Notes under the pieces: model-generated | The model's database searches: none | Told to the model about the DNA's origin: nothing | What the model saw: the letters and a program-made list of their open reading frames with translations, nothing else | Assembly: GCA_964450955.1 (NCBI GenBank) | Contig: CAYVFI010000001.1 | Location: 1 to 64,000, forward strand | Direction of reading: 5' to 3' | Origin: CAYNWT01 sp964450955 | Lineage (GTDB): Bacteria > Planctomycetota > Planctomycetia > Planctomycetales > Planctomycetaceae | DNA: 64,000 bases | Made by a program: the position numbers and the translations under genes | Shown: in pieces, positions 25,831 to 34,772 of the stretch | Layout of the letters: every line of letters starts with the position of its first letter | How positions within the stretch are numbered: position 1 is the first letter of the stretch

Positions 25831-27425
25831 GGCATGTGTCCTCTCTGGTACAGAACCCATTCGGCTGTCAGTAGAACAGCCGCCAGCAGGCCAAGCAGAG
25901 TCAGAGTGTTGAATCCGAGTGAGAAGCCGGCCACTTTCGCTTCGGGCACGGGCGCGGGGGTTTGCACTTCAGAGGAAAGGCTGGTCGTTTTGAGACTACG
26001 ACCGTCACTGCTTGTCGTGGTTCCGGTTTCGGCTCGAGCGAACCGCGGCGACTGTGCCGGCAGGCGTTCTCCCACGGCGGCCCATTGGATGATTGGTGGC
26101 TTGTTGGCCAGCCACCGGATCGCTCGGGAAACCACAACCGGACACGATCGGCTCTCGCGAAAATCAAACGCCGGGGTGAACAGGTCTCGCCAGATGGCAA
26201 TCTTGCGAGCCTCTGCGGTTTGCAGTTCAATGCCAATGACCTCGCCGCTTTTTTCGGCCAGCCCGGTCGCGTCAATCTGACGTAGAGCCAACTGGTCGAC
26301 AATGTTGGCCATCGCCAGTTTCGGATCGGTGTTCCCATCGCTCCAAATCCCAAACGCCGCGCCGCTTTCGACGCGGCTTAGCTGCAGGTTGGCCGCTTCG
26401 CCGGTTCCGATTGTGACATCGGCGTCCGCTACTACGACCTGGCATGCGGGGTCGAGTTCAACCAGTTCTCGCAGGATAGTCGGGACGTCACCATCGAACG
26501 CGACCTTAATCAAGTTGCGGATAGGCAAGGTCATAGCACCGATCGGCCGGCCATCGACCGCAAGATCCAGCGTCGCGCCGTCCGCGGCAAGGTTTCTGAG
26601 TTCGAACCGTCCGTCTTCGCCCTTGAGTAACGGCTGCGTGACAGCTTGTTGGTTCACGCTCATGGCAATCTGATTGACTTCGACCGGGGTATCGCCAGCG
26701 AACTTGAACCACAGGTCAACGGAGTCCCACGATCTGCTAAGCGAATCGGAAACGCCAAACGTACTTAGCTTGATTTTCGAATCCAGCGGGTTCTTTCGTG
26801 GGACGCGAGACACAGACAGTCCAGCCTGTGTTGCGACCTGAAGTCGGTTCTCTTCCAGTTTGGCGTCGCCCACAATGTAGGCGGCGACCGCCTTGTCGGC
26901 CGACGCGCGGGACGACAGTGTTTCGATAGCCCAGTCGAATCCCTGAGGACCGGTCTGGCTGACTGTGCCTTCGGCTCGCAGTCGGGCCAGATCGATGGGT
27001 TCGTTTGGTTTCAGAAGCGTTTCCAGTCTGGTACTGACTGCGATGATTTCCCGATTGTTGGCGGGCAGGGTGTTGGCCAGTTCGATAGCGGCGTCCAGAT
27101 CTTCGGTTCGAACCGATTCATCATCGACGCTCCAGTCCAGCAGGACAATGTGCTGAGTCCCATCGGCGGAAGACCGTTGCGGTCCCGCAAACAGCATCCA
27201 TAGCAAAGACGCGATCGCGACCAGCAACAACCAGGCCGGCCAGTGCCGGAATCGTTTCGTAAACACGCGAGCGCGGGTTTCTTCCAGGGCGACCTGCCAG
27301 AACAAAGTCGTCTGGACTTCAACTTCCCGGTGTTGGACTCGCAAACGCTGGAGTAACCAAAGTGCGGCGGCCAGGATTGCGGTGCCCAGTAAAACGCCGG
27401 GGACTGAGAGGAGTTCGAAACTCAT
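25827..27425 (-). CDS. BatA-like membrane protein with VWA-like domain
   Basis: 532 residues. An N-terminal aerotolerance-regulator (BatA N) region has two membrane spans (GVLLGTAILAAALWLLQRL and WPAWLLLVAIASLLWMLFAG), separated by the basic loop typical of the family. It is followed by a VWA-like segment (IVLLDWSVDDESV) whose metal site appears altered, because the canonical DxSxS is DWSVDD. A final membrane span (TLTLLGLLAAVLLTAEWVLY) ends the protein. It overlaps both neighbours by 4 bases (ATGA), so it is translationally coupled to DUF58 before it and to the VWA gene after it. Confidence 0.88.
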   Translation of the reverse strand: MSFELLSVPGVLLGTAILAAALWLLQRLRVQHREVEVQTTLFWQVALEETRARVFTKRFRHWPAWLLLVAIASLLWMLFAGPQRSSADGTQHIVLLDWSVDDESVRTEDLDAAIELANTLPANNREIIAVSTRLETLLKPNEPIDLARLRAEGTVSQTGPQGFDWAIETLSSRASADKAVAAYIVGDAKLEENRLQVATQAGLSVSRVPRKNPLDSKIKLSTFGVSDSLSRSWDSVDLWFKFAGDTPVEVNQIAMSVNQQAVTQPLLKGEDGRFELRNLAADGATLDLAVDGRPIGAMTLPIRNLIKVAFDGDVPTILRELVELDPACQVVVADADVTIGTGEAANLQLSRVESGAAFGIWSDGNTDPKLAMANIVDQLALRQIDATGLAEKSGEVIGIELQTAEARKIAIWRDLFTPAFDFRESRSCPVVVSRAIRWLANKPPIIQWAAVGERLPAQSPRFARAETGTTTSSDGRSLKTTSLSSEVQTPAPVPEAKVAGFSLGFNTLTLLGLLAAVLLTAEWVLYQRGHMP

Positions 27426-28327
27426 GCGACGAACCTCCCGCCGTCAAACAATGAAGCCAATTGGTCCATCACATCGGACTCCGCATCGATTTGCAGCCAG
27501 CCTCCCTGACGCTGTTGGACGAAGGTTTGCAGCGTTGCAAAATGCTGATCGTACGCGTCGCGGTACCGGGCCAGGACGTTTTCGTTGACTGACACATCTG
27601 AAACCTGCCCCGTTTCGCAGTCCTTGACGCGAACATCGCCGGATAAGTTTGGTTCACGATCCTGCTTTCGGCTGATGGCAACAAATAGTGGTTTGTGTCG
27701 CGAGCCTTTCAGTTCTCGGAGAACCGATTCGGCGCCGTTGGGATCGAAGAAGTCTGACAGAACAACAACCAATCCTTCACGCAGCCCCAACCCATTAAAG
27801 CGGCTTATCGCTGCGGCCAGGTCGGTTCCGCTTTTCTTAGCTTTGGCGGTTGTGGCCATGCGCGTGAGAGCGTCGGCCAGAACCGTGATGCGTCCTTTAC
27901 CCGAAGTCGGTCGAACGCTGACGTCCAGTTCTTCACCGAATGGAAAGATGCCCACGCGGTCATGTTGATCTAAACCAATCGCGGCCAGGCCAATCGCAGC
28001 CTGCATCGCCACGATCGCTCGCGGCTGTTCTTCGTTCCACATGCTGTGCGACAAATCCGGCAGCAGGTAGATGGGCAGATCCTCCATCTCCTCGAACAAC
28101 CGAATGACCACGCGACCAAGTCGTTGGTAGATGTTCCAGTCAATCGAACGCATTTCATCGCCAGGCGAATACGGCCGGTAGTCACGAAACTCCAGACCCT
28201 GCCCACGATCGCGCGACCGATGATCGGCCCAGCGTCCCGCCGGAGCAACCCGCCGCGCCACAATCCGCAGCGCGCGGGCGCGGTCGAGGAACTTTGGGTC
28301 TAGTAAATTGAACTGGTCAGTTTGCAT
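27422..28327 (-). CDS. DUF58 domain protein
   Basis: 301 residues from the ATG at 28327. The DUF58 signature is clear in GQGLEFRDYRPYSPGDEMRS followed by IDW (about residues 37-60). It is followed by a VWA-like half (YLLPDLSHSMWNEEQPRA, then LVVVLSDFFDPNGAESVL). Soluble, cytoplasmic; DUF58 proteins are standard partners of MoxR ATPases. Its first 11 or so codons and leader are part of the 228-bp tandem array upstream, so copies of its start region are present several times without the rest of the gene. Confidence 0.92.
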   Translation of the reverse strand: MQTDQFNLLDPKFLDRARALRIVARRVAPAGRWADHRSRDRGQGLEFRDYRPYSPGDEMRSIDWNIYQRLGRVVIRLFEEMEDLPIYLLPDLSHSMWNEEQPRAIVAMQAAIGLAAIGLDQHDRVGIFPFGEELDVSVRPTSGKGRITVLADALTRMATTAKAKKSGTDLAAAISRFNGLGLREGLVVVLSDFFDPNGAESVLRELKGSRHKPLFVAISRKQDREPNLSGDVRVKDCETGQVSDVSVNENVLARYRDAYDQHFATLQTFVQQRQGGWLQIDAESDVMDQLASLFDGGRFVA

Positions 28328-29150
28328 GGTGTATTTTTTTTGAACCACTAATGGACACTGATAAGGCACTGATGTCTTTGTGTTGAGTGATTATGGAACG
28401 CTGACGTTTGGGCGACTTTGCCCTCATTAGTGTTCCGTTAGTGACGATTAGTGGTTCACGAAATTCCTGTTTAGACCGCGATGGGTCACCAGCGTCTTGG
28501 TGCTAGGTGATAAGGAAACGTTTGGGTCTAGTAAATTGAACTGGTCAGTTTGCATGGTGTATTTTTTTTGAACCANNNNNNNNNNNNNNNNNNNNNNNNN
28601 NNNNNNNNNNNNNNNNNNNNNNNNNNNNNNNNNNNNNNNNNNNNNNNNNNNNNNNNNNNNNNNNNNNNNNNNNNNGGTGATAAGGAAACGTTTGGGTCTA
28701 GTAGATTGAACTGGTCAGTTTGCATGGTGTGTTTTTTTTGAACCACTAATGGACACTGATAAGGCACTGATGTCTTTGTGTTGAGTGATTATGGAACGCT
28801 GACGTTTGGGCGACTTTGCCCTCATTAGTGTTCCGTTAGTGACGATTAGTGGTTCACGAAATTCCTGTTTAGACCGCGATGGGTCACCAGCGTCTTGGTG
28901 CTAGGTGATAAGGAAACGTTTGGGTCTAGTAAATTGAACTGGTCAGTTTGCATGGTGTGTTTTTTTTGAACCACTAATGGACACTGATAAGGCACTGATG
29001 TCTTTGTGTTGAGTGATTATGGAACGCTGACGTTTGGGCGACTTTGCCCTCATTAGTGTTCCGTTAGTGACGATTAGTGGTTCACGAAATTCCTGTTTAG
29101 ACCGCGATGGGTCACCAGCGTCTTGGTGCTAGGTGATAAGCAAACGTTTG
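28293..29150. repeat. 228-bp tandem array between the GxxExxY gene and DUF58
   Basis: Units begin at 28293, 28521, 28691 and 28919 and the last ends at 29146. The interval 28521-28691 is only 170 because it contains the fixed 100-base N run; with a 228 period the hidden sequence would be 158 bases or 158 plus whole units. Read on the minus strand, each unit holds the last few codons of the GxxExxY gene, the spacer, and the first 11 or so codons of DUF58 with its ATG. Units differ at a few positions (28554 region A versus G, one A/G in TAGTAAATT). TTTG occurs at both outer junctions, which suggests a duplication through microhomology. Each unit also carries GAACCACTAAT and, inverted, ATTAGTGGTTC. 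Confidence 0.93.
28576..28675. other. Assembly gap (100 N) inside the tandem array
   Basis: A run of exactly 100 N, the usual placeholder for an unsized gap. It interrupts the second visible repeat unit, so the true copy number of the array is unknown. Confidence 0.98.
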
Positions 29151-29506
29151 TATTCGAGTTTGCCCATGGGGCCAAAGTTGATGATGTATCCGACTTTGCT
29201 TTGTGTCAGCCTGAGGTAGTTGAACAACTGAGCTTCGTGTTCAGGACAAATTTTGGAGATCGATTTAAGTTCAGCAATCACGCCGCCATAAGCCAGTAAG
29301 TCCGGGATGTACCGCTTTTTGAGCAACCGGTCTTTGTAGTAAGTGCGAAGTTCAGTTTTCGATTCGAAAGGTATCCCTCTCAGTTCAAGTTCAATCTCCA
29401 GACTCTCCTGATAGATTTCTTCCAGCAATCCTCCGCCCTGCACGTTGTGGACTTCAAAAGCTGCACCCATGAGTGCATAGCCTTCTTCCTCAAATGGCTT
29501 TTTCAT
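29129..29506 (-). CDS. GxxExxY protein (PDDEXK-like nuclease fold)
   Basis: 125 residues. The naming motif is seen in GGGLLEEIYQESL (about residues 24-36), and a PD-(D/E)xK-type core in YIPDLLAYGGVIAELKS (about 66-82), where Asp and the E-L-K triad are in place. The family is widespread and of unproven function; fold predictions place it with nucleases. It sits on the same strand inside the MoxR operon, 28 bp after the moxR stop, and is bracketed by 36-bp direct repeats (29504-29539 and 29051-29086, two mismatches). Its own ATG is the last ATTAGTG-type repeat read on the minus strand, and its final codons lie in the tandem array. This looks like a mobile cassette. Confidence 0.9.
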   Translation of the reverse strand: MKKPFEEEGYALMGAAFEVHNVQGGGLLEEIYQESLEIELELRGIPFESKTELRTYYKDRLLKKRYIPDLLAYGGVIAELKSISKICPEHEAQLFNYLRLTQSKVGYIINFGPMGKLEYKRLLIT

Positions 29507-29539
29507 TAGTGTCCCATTAGTGACGATTAGTGGTTCACG
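29504..29539. repeat. 36-bp repeat flanking the GxxExxY gene (moxR side)
   Basis: Three ATTAGTG units at an 11-base spacing. The same 36 bases recur at 29051-29086 with two substitutions, and in the other units of the 228-bp array. It contains the moxR stop codon and the GxxExxY start codon at its two ends. Confidence 0.88.
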
Positions 29540-30548
29540 CTGTAACCGGCTCCACGTGCTTGAGGACTTCGGTGACGACGTTGTCCGGTGTGATGCCTTC
29601 GCTGAGGCCCTGGAAGTTGACCAGGACCCGGTGGCGAAGGACGTCGGGCGCGACGGCTCGCAGGTCTTCCCCGGCGACGGCGAAGCGGCCTTCGCGGAGA
29701 GCCCGAACCTTGCCGGCCAGGATCAGTGCCTGAACACCTCGCGGTGAGGCTCCCAGTGAAACGATTTCGTTGACCATGCTCGGGCAGTAATCGCTGCCGG
29801 GTTGGGTTCCCATGACCAGCCGAATGGCTTCTGATTCGACGTGTTCAGGAACCGGGATGGCGCGGACGATTTGCCGCATGCGGACGACGGTCTCAGCGTT
29901 TGAGACGGCACTTAGTTCAATCGCTTCGTTCGTGGTCGTGCGTCGAAGGATGGTGCGGTAGTCGGCTTCGGCTGGGTAACCGACAACGAGTTTGAATAGG
30001 AATCGGTCCAGCTGAGCTTCGGGCAGTGGATAGGTTCCTTCCTGTTCGACAGGGTTCTGCGTTGCCATCACGCAGAATGGTTCTTCCAGGACAATCGTTC
30101 GTTTGCCGACGGAGATTTGCTTTTCCTGCATCGACTCCAGCAACGCGGATTGTGTTCGCGGGGTCGCTCGATTGATCTCGTCGGCCAGAACCAGATTGGC
30201 GACCAGCGGTCCTTCCTGGAACTCAAGTTTGGTTCCGCCTGTCTCACTTTCGGACAGAACGTTGGTGCCGCGGATGTCGGCTGGCATCATGTCCGGTGTA
30301 AACTGGATTCGGCTGAAGCTCAGGTCAACGGCTTTGCCCAGCGAACTCACTAGCAGCGTCTTCCCCAATCCGGGGACACCTTCCAGCAAAACGTGTCCTC
30401 CGGCAAACATGGCAGCCAGAACGCCTTCGACGACGGCTTCCTGGCCGACCATCATCTTGCCGACTTCGTCGCGGATGGCGGCGTGAACTTTGTTAAATTC
30501 CGCGGCGGCATCGCGTGCGGCTTTTGGATCGTCGAGTGTCAATGTCAT
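29535..30548 (-). CDS. MoxR family AAA+ ATPase
   Basis: 337 residues from the ATG at 30548; a TTG four codons upstream is also possible. Walker A is GVPGLGKT (about residues 58-65), Walker B is LVLADEINRATPRTQSALLE (about 121-140), and sensor 1 is in VMATQNPVEQEGTYPLPEAQ with the MoxR-typical arginine-rich DRFLFKL after it. These chaperone-like ATPases act on VWA-domain partners; here DUF58, BatA-like and VWA genes follow in the same operon. It begins 51 bp after the Lys/Glu-rich membrane-protein gene. Its stop codon lies inside the flank repeat of the GxxExxY cassette. Confidence 0.95.
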   Translation of the reverse strand: MTLTLDDPKAARDAAAEFNKVHAAIRDEVGKMMVGQEAVVEGVLAAMFAGGHVLLEGVPGLGKTLLVSSLGKAVDLSFSRIQFTPDMMPADIRGTNVLSESETGGTKLEFQEGPLVANLVLADEINRATPRTQSALLESMQEKQISVGKRTIVLEEPFCVMATQNPVEQEGTYPLPEAQLDRFLFKLVVGYPAEADYRTILRRTTTNEAIELSAVSNAETVVRMRQIVRAIPVPEHVESEAIRLVMGTQPGSDYCPSMVNEIVSLGASPRGVQALILAGKVRALREGRFAVAGEDLRAVAPDVLRHRVLVNFQGLSEGITPDNVVTEVLKHVEPVTA

Positions 30549-30599
30549 GGTGTTGCTCAATGTGAGATTCGAATGTCGTGCAGGTCGAACGCGATCGAC

Positions 30600-32150
30600 C
30601 TAGCCCTTGTTTGCGCCCTCGGTTGCTTTGTCCGTGGCTGTCGTATCGTCTGATTTCTTGTCTGCGGTCTCGCGGCGTTTCAGGAAGTACTTCTTGACGT
30701 AATCCTGAAGCCATGGCGAGAAGTCCGGATGATGAATCGGTCCGACCGGTCCATTGCGGGTGCCGCGATCTTCGGCAGGAACCGATTCGGAATCCTCGCC
30801 CTCGGGCGTGATTCGTTGCTGAGTGATCCGTGTACGACCCTTGTTTGGTTGTCCCGTGATTCGGTCAGGAATCGGAACACCAAGAATCAAGGAGGCAACA
30901 CCGCGTGACTTCTTTTGCGCGCCGGGGCCACCTCGGCCGTTCGCATCCGGATTCGGACGCGCTCTGCCGAGGCCGATGTTGAGGTCTCTGTTAACCGGAG
31001 GTCGCCGGTCGCGCATGTTTGGTTGAACTCCGCCGCGGCTTTCCTGTTCTTCGTCGTCGTCCTCGGCGTCATCATCGCTGTCGGCGTCTTCGTCTTCCTT
31101 GGTCGCCTGCTGAGACTTGCTGGACCAATCGTTGGCGGCCGCGTTGTTATTTGAACCACGAGACGAACCCTGACCCGCCGTCGCGCCGGAAGGTTCTTCC
31201 TTCTTTTCTTCCTGCTGCTTCGGTTTTCGCTGGTTTGGCTTGGGCTTTTGTTTCTTCTTCTTTTTCTTCTTCTGGTCAGCCTCATCCGGTTTGGATGGTT
31301 GACCCTGAGAAGACGGAGCCCCCTGCGCGCTGCTGGGGTTTGATGATTGCTGGCTCTCGCTGGACTCGCCTTCGGTTAGTTGCCCGCGAGATTCTTCGGC
31401 CTCGTCGGGAACCGAACTGACGGGCGACGAGCTTTTCTTGGCGGCCCGCTTGGCTGCGGGCTTTTGTTTCTTTTCCTCGGCCTTAGGTTCTTCGGTTTCT
31501 TGAACGGCGGGGGGTGTCTGAGCGACGGCGTTTTCCGTCGTGACAGATGGTGGTTCGGGTTGCGGTTCTTCCTCCGCGACTGACGCGGCGGCGGTTCGTT
31601 CCAATCCTGAAATGCCAAACGCAGACAGCAGCAGGACGATGGCCAGAGGAACCACAAACACGGCTCGCTGCCTGGAAAGAGCCTGCGTCTCCCTGGTGGC
31701 GACGTCGGCGATGCGTCCCTGTTCGACCCAATCGGCGGCGTCTTCAATCGCGGCCTTTTGGAACCCATTTGGATGTTCGGCCCGCATGAAGTCGTCTGCA
31801 GTCGCCAGGCGATCGGCCGATCCAAGGGTTCTATCCATTGCGATTAAAGCTTGCCGCCGGTTGACGCTTGCCGAGTGCATGTAGGTTCGAACGAACAACG
31901 CAACCGCCGGCACAGCGCATGTCAGAATCGCCAGCCAGCCAATTCCGAACCAGCCAACCGGTTGTCCTGAGAACCAACGCAGCGCCTGCCACAGTAGCGC
32001 GGTCACTGGGACAATTAACAGCAGTAGCAAAGCCCATGGAACGTGAGTCCGCATGACTTTGCTGCGATCGTCAGCAATCAACTGACCGCGCGCGTTGCGT
32101 TCGACGGCGTCGATACCGCGGCTAAGTGTTTCGGGAGTCATGCTGCTCAT
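30600..32150 (-). CDS. Membrane protein with long charged low-complexity region
   Basis: 516 residues from the ATG at 32150, overlapping the preceding stop in ATGA. Two membrane spans near the N-terminus (VPWALLLLLIVPVTALLW and FGIGWLAILTCAVPAVALFV) and a third near 190 (VFVVPLAIVLLLSAFGI) leave a cytoplasmic loop of about 100 residues. The C-terminal 300 residues are highly biased: Pro/Glu-rich, then Lys-rich (a run of eight or more Lys), then Asp/Glu-rich, then Arg/Gly-rich. DUF4175-like N-terminal architecture is possible but not certain. Its place before moxR is fixed by translational coupling. Confidence 0.85.
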   Translation of the reverse strand: MSSMTPETLSRGIDAVERNARGQLIADDRSKVMRTHVPWALLLLLIVPVTALLWQALRWFSGQPVGWFGIGWLAILTCAVPAVALFVRTYMHSASVNRRQALIAMDRTLGSADRLATADDFMRAEHPNGFQKAAIEDAADWVEQGRIADVATRETQALSRQRAVFVVPLAIVLLLSAFGISGLERTAAASVAEEEPQPEPPSVTTENAVAQTPPAVQETEEPKAEEKKQKPAAKRAAKKSSSPVSSVPDEAEESRGQLTEGESSESQQSSNPSSAQGAPSSQGQPSKPDEADQKKKKKKKQKPKPNQRKPKQQEEKKEEPSGATAGQGSSRGSNNNAAANDWSSKSQQATKEDEDADSDDDAEDDDEEQESRGGVQPNMRDRRPPVNRDLNIGLGRARPNPDANGRGGPGAQKKSRGVASLILGVPIPDRITGQPNKGRTRITQQRITPEGEDSESVPAEDRGTRNGPVGPIHHPDFSPWLQDYVKKYFLKRRETADKKSDDTTATDKATEGANKG

Positions 32151-34564
32151 TCGGCGGCTTCCTTCCGACCTTTGATGGGGCACTGATAAGCCTGGTAGAC
32201 TCGGCCCGTTGTTTTGTCACGCATCACGACGATGACTTCCACGCTGTTTGGTTCGATACGAGTTCCCAGACGCACTCCGGCAGCTGTGCCCTGTTCAAGT
32301 TTGTCCAGGTACTTTTCATTTTCTGCCTGAAGCTGTTCCAGGCTTCGATCAAATTCGATTGTGAACCGACCCGCTCCATCAGGTTCGAAGGCCACGCCGC
32401 TTAAGTCGCCTTCGGTCGCCAGTCCGCGAGCCAGCATGCGGTGAATGACAACGGTGCTGGAACCGTGGAAGACCACGCCGCGTTCGGCGATAACAACCTG
32501 AACGACAATTTGACCGATAGGAGGATCGAACGCGTCGATGTCCACACCGCCGGTCACGCGACCGTTTTCCACCGACACTTCGCCATTGATAAGTATCGAA
32601 GACTCACCGGCAAGCCGCTTAATGACGGCGCTCTTGAGCATCTTGTAGAGAGCCTCACCTTGCCGACGCCTGGCGGCCCCGGGAGCTTTATCGCGACCCG
32701 AAATGACATGGGTGGCTGGGTTTGGAACCGACAGCCATCTGGCCATATGCGCGGCAAGTGGATTGCATAGCGGTTCGATGCGCGGGGTAGGGAGGTGGTA
32801 CGACAGGAACACACAGTGCTGCTTGTCGAAGTGCGACATCAGTCCCTGGTTCCCAAGCGCTCCGCCAATCGCGCCGCCGCGTTCGTTGCCGACGTATGCG
32901 TTGGTGAAGAACTCAACCAACCCGGTCTTGCCGGTGTCTTCTTTTGGTTCGTACGAATCAGGAGCCGAGAAGTTATGAACTCGACCCGAGATCATGCGGT
33001 CGATCTTCTCAATGGTCAGCTTCTCTTCGGGCGGCAATTCCTTGTCCATCCGATTCAACGCGGCCATGGCGAGCGCGGAACTATCTTCTTTGATTAGTGC
33101 CTGAACGTAACGGCTGAACGCACGCGTTGGCTTGCCGTTCGCTTCATAGCAACGTCCGAGGTTGTAATTAATCATGCCGTCTTCGGGTAAACCGAACGCG
33201 GCCGACAGCAAATGTCGCCACGCCTGCCGGTTATCGGTCGCCAGCAGAATCTCGCCAAGACGCCCGTGCAGTTTGTAGTTGGATTCCGGATAGCGATCTT
33301 TCCGAGCACTCTTCAAACCCAGTTGGCCGGCTTTGACGCCCAGCGCTTCCTGACCTTCGTTGACCAGTTCTTCCAGCAGATCAAACATCCGGGTCGCTCG
33401 GAGATCTTCGAGCATCGAATCGTTCACGAATTTGACAGCTTGTTCCAACTGTTCCTCTTCAGCGCCTTCGTCCAGACACAGAGTCAGCAGGAACTCGGCC
33501 GCTTCGGCGTTCAACCGCGACTTGGGATTCGCGGTCAGCCACTCGACGACCTTCGCTGAGTCCTCAGCAATCATCGCCTGGAACCACGCCAGTTCTTCCT
33601 TCGGGAACACAGGCGATCGCGCGACCTGCACGGTCACCAGCAACGACTTGCGATCAACATGAACGCGAAAGTTCTTCAACAGGTTCAGGCCCATCACACC
33701 AGCCACGCCGTCTGGATGAACCAAAACAACATCGTCCGGTCGAAACGCGACGTACGGCGCGAGGTCAATTTTATCCAGCTTCACCGCACCGATGTTGCCT
33801 GCCGGTGCGCCCAGTGAATTGCACAGTCGCTTGTCGAAAACCGTGTCGTACCGCGAAGACCCAATCGCGAGTGCGCGTTTGATGGGCTTGTCACCGCCTT
33901 CCAGTGTGACGGGCAACCAGACCAGGTCGTTTTGCGTTGTGACTCGCGCTAGGATTTCTTTCGGGTGTTGTGCGGCTTGCCGGCCGTTTAACTGGCCAGG
34001 CTTCAGCAGGCTCACTTGTCCGCTGGGCAGGTCGAACACAACGTCGAAGTGTTTTAAGACCTGAACACCAATGGCGCCGGAAAGTGCGTTCTCTCCGATG
34101 GCTTTTGAGTTGTACTTGGTGAACTTTTCGAAATCTTCTTCGGGCCCCAGTTCACGTCGAGCCAGCGTCATATCGAAGTTGGGAAAATGCAGCGTCAGCG
34201 GAATTGGTCGTCCGGCCTGCGTTTCGGCCGGCAATCCCGCCGCGGCTCGGTTGTGCAGTTGGAAGCCATAAGCACCATCGAAGTCCAACCAGAGATTGAT
34301 TGGAGCTCGCATTCGTGGACCGGAGATGTCGCAGGCAATCACCATGCGTCCGTCGATGATGCTGACGGGTATCGATCCGCCTTCCCCGGTAATTTCGGGT
34401 GGCTTGTTGATCTGGTTCTGCTGAGCACTTGCACTGTTCAGGCACAGTAGCAGTGCCGCAACAACGGCAAGAAAGCGCGGTACTGGGTCGATGATGACAG
34501 TCCGAGTCTGAAACTTTGGTGGCGTCACGGTTACCTCGGGGCAGACAGCTTCGTGTCGTGGCAC
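32147..34564 (-). CDS. Secreted retropepsin-like plus TPR protein, first gene of the MoxR operon
   Basis: 805 residues. A signal peptide (FLAVVAALLLCLNSASA, cut near residue 47) follows an unusually long N-terminus, so the true start may be an internal codon. Two domains of aspartyl-protease shape follow: the first reads INLWLDFDGAYGFQLHN, where the catalytic DTG is replaced by DFDG; the second reads AIGSSRYDTVFD and ends in MGLNLLKNFRVHVD. The middle (about 370-560) has helical TPR-like repeats (LGRCYEANGKPTRAFSRY). The C-terminal part is beta-rich. Loss of the catalytic triplet suggests a binding rather than a protease role. It leads the operon, so its upstream region (34565-34772) should hold the promoter; I see no clear sigma-70 boxes there. 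Confidence 0.85.
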   Translation of the reverse strand: MPRHEAVCPEVTVTPPKFQTRTVIIDPVPRFLAVVAALLLCLNSASAQQNQINKPPEITGEGGSIPVSIIDGRMVIACDISGPRMRAPINLWLDFDGAYGFQLHNRAAAGLPAETQAGRPIPLTLHFPNFDMTLARRELGPEEDFEKFTKYNSKAIGENALSGAIGVQVLKHFDVVFDLPSGQVSLLKPGQLNGRQAAQHPKEILARVTTQNDLVWLPVTLEGGDKPIKRALAIGSSRYDTVFDKRLCNSLGAPAGNIGAVKLDKIDLAPYVAFRPDDVVLVHPDGVAGVMGLNLLKNFRVHVDRKSLLVTVQVARSPVFPKEELAWFQAMIAEDSAKVVEWLTANPKSRLNAEAAEFLLTLCLDEGAEEEQLEQAVKFVNDSMLEDLRATRMFDLLEELVNEGQEALGVKAGQLGLKSARKDRYPESNYKLHGRLGEILLATDNRQAWRHLLSAAFGLPEDGMINYNLGRCYEANGKPTRAFSRYVQALIKEDSSALAMAALNRMDKELPPEEKLTIEKIDRMISGRVHNFSAPDSYEPKEDTGKTGLVEFFTNAYVGNERGGAIGGALGNQGLMSHFDKQHCVFLSYHLPTPRIEPLCNPLAAHMARWLSVPNPATHVISGRDKAPGAARRRQGEALYKMLKSAVIKRLAGESSILINGEVSVENGRVTGGVDIDAFDPPIGQIVVQVVIAERGVVFHGSSTVVIHRMLARGLATEGDLSGVAFEPDGAGRFTIEFDRSLEQLQAENEKYLDKLEQGTAAGVRLGTRIEPNSVEVIVVMRDKTTGRVYQAYQCPIKGRKEAAE

Positions 34565-34772
34565 TTGTATCCCCTATAAAGTAGGCAACTTTGCGTGCCG
34601 CTGCACTCACCAAGTGCAACATGTACAAGACGATCGGACAATTATGGCTGATTCAGAGCCTGTCCGGATTGGTCCGCTTGGCCGGGGATCGGTTGTTGGG
34701 GCGTGTTGCTTTTCCGCAACATGGGCTCTGGAAGCCGTTTTGGGGCGTTTGCCGGATGAAGACAGGCCGCAG

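Noticed and set aside
28293..29150. CRISPR array
   Set aside because: Units are 228 bases long and nearly identical throughout, with no short repeat/unique spacer alternation, and no cas gene is in the window.
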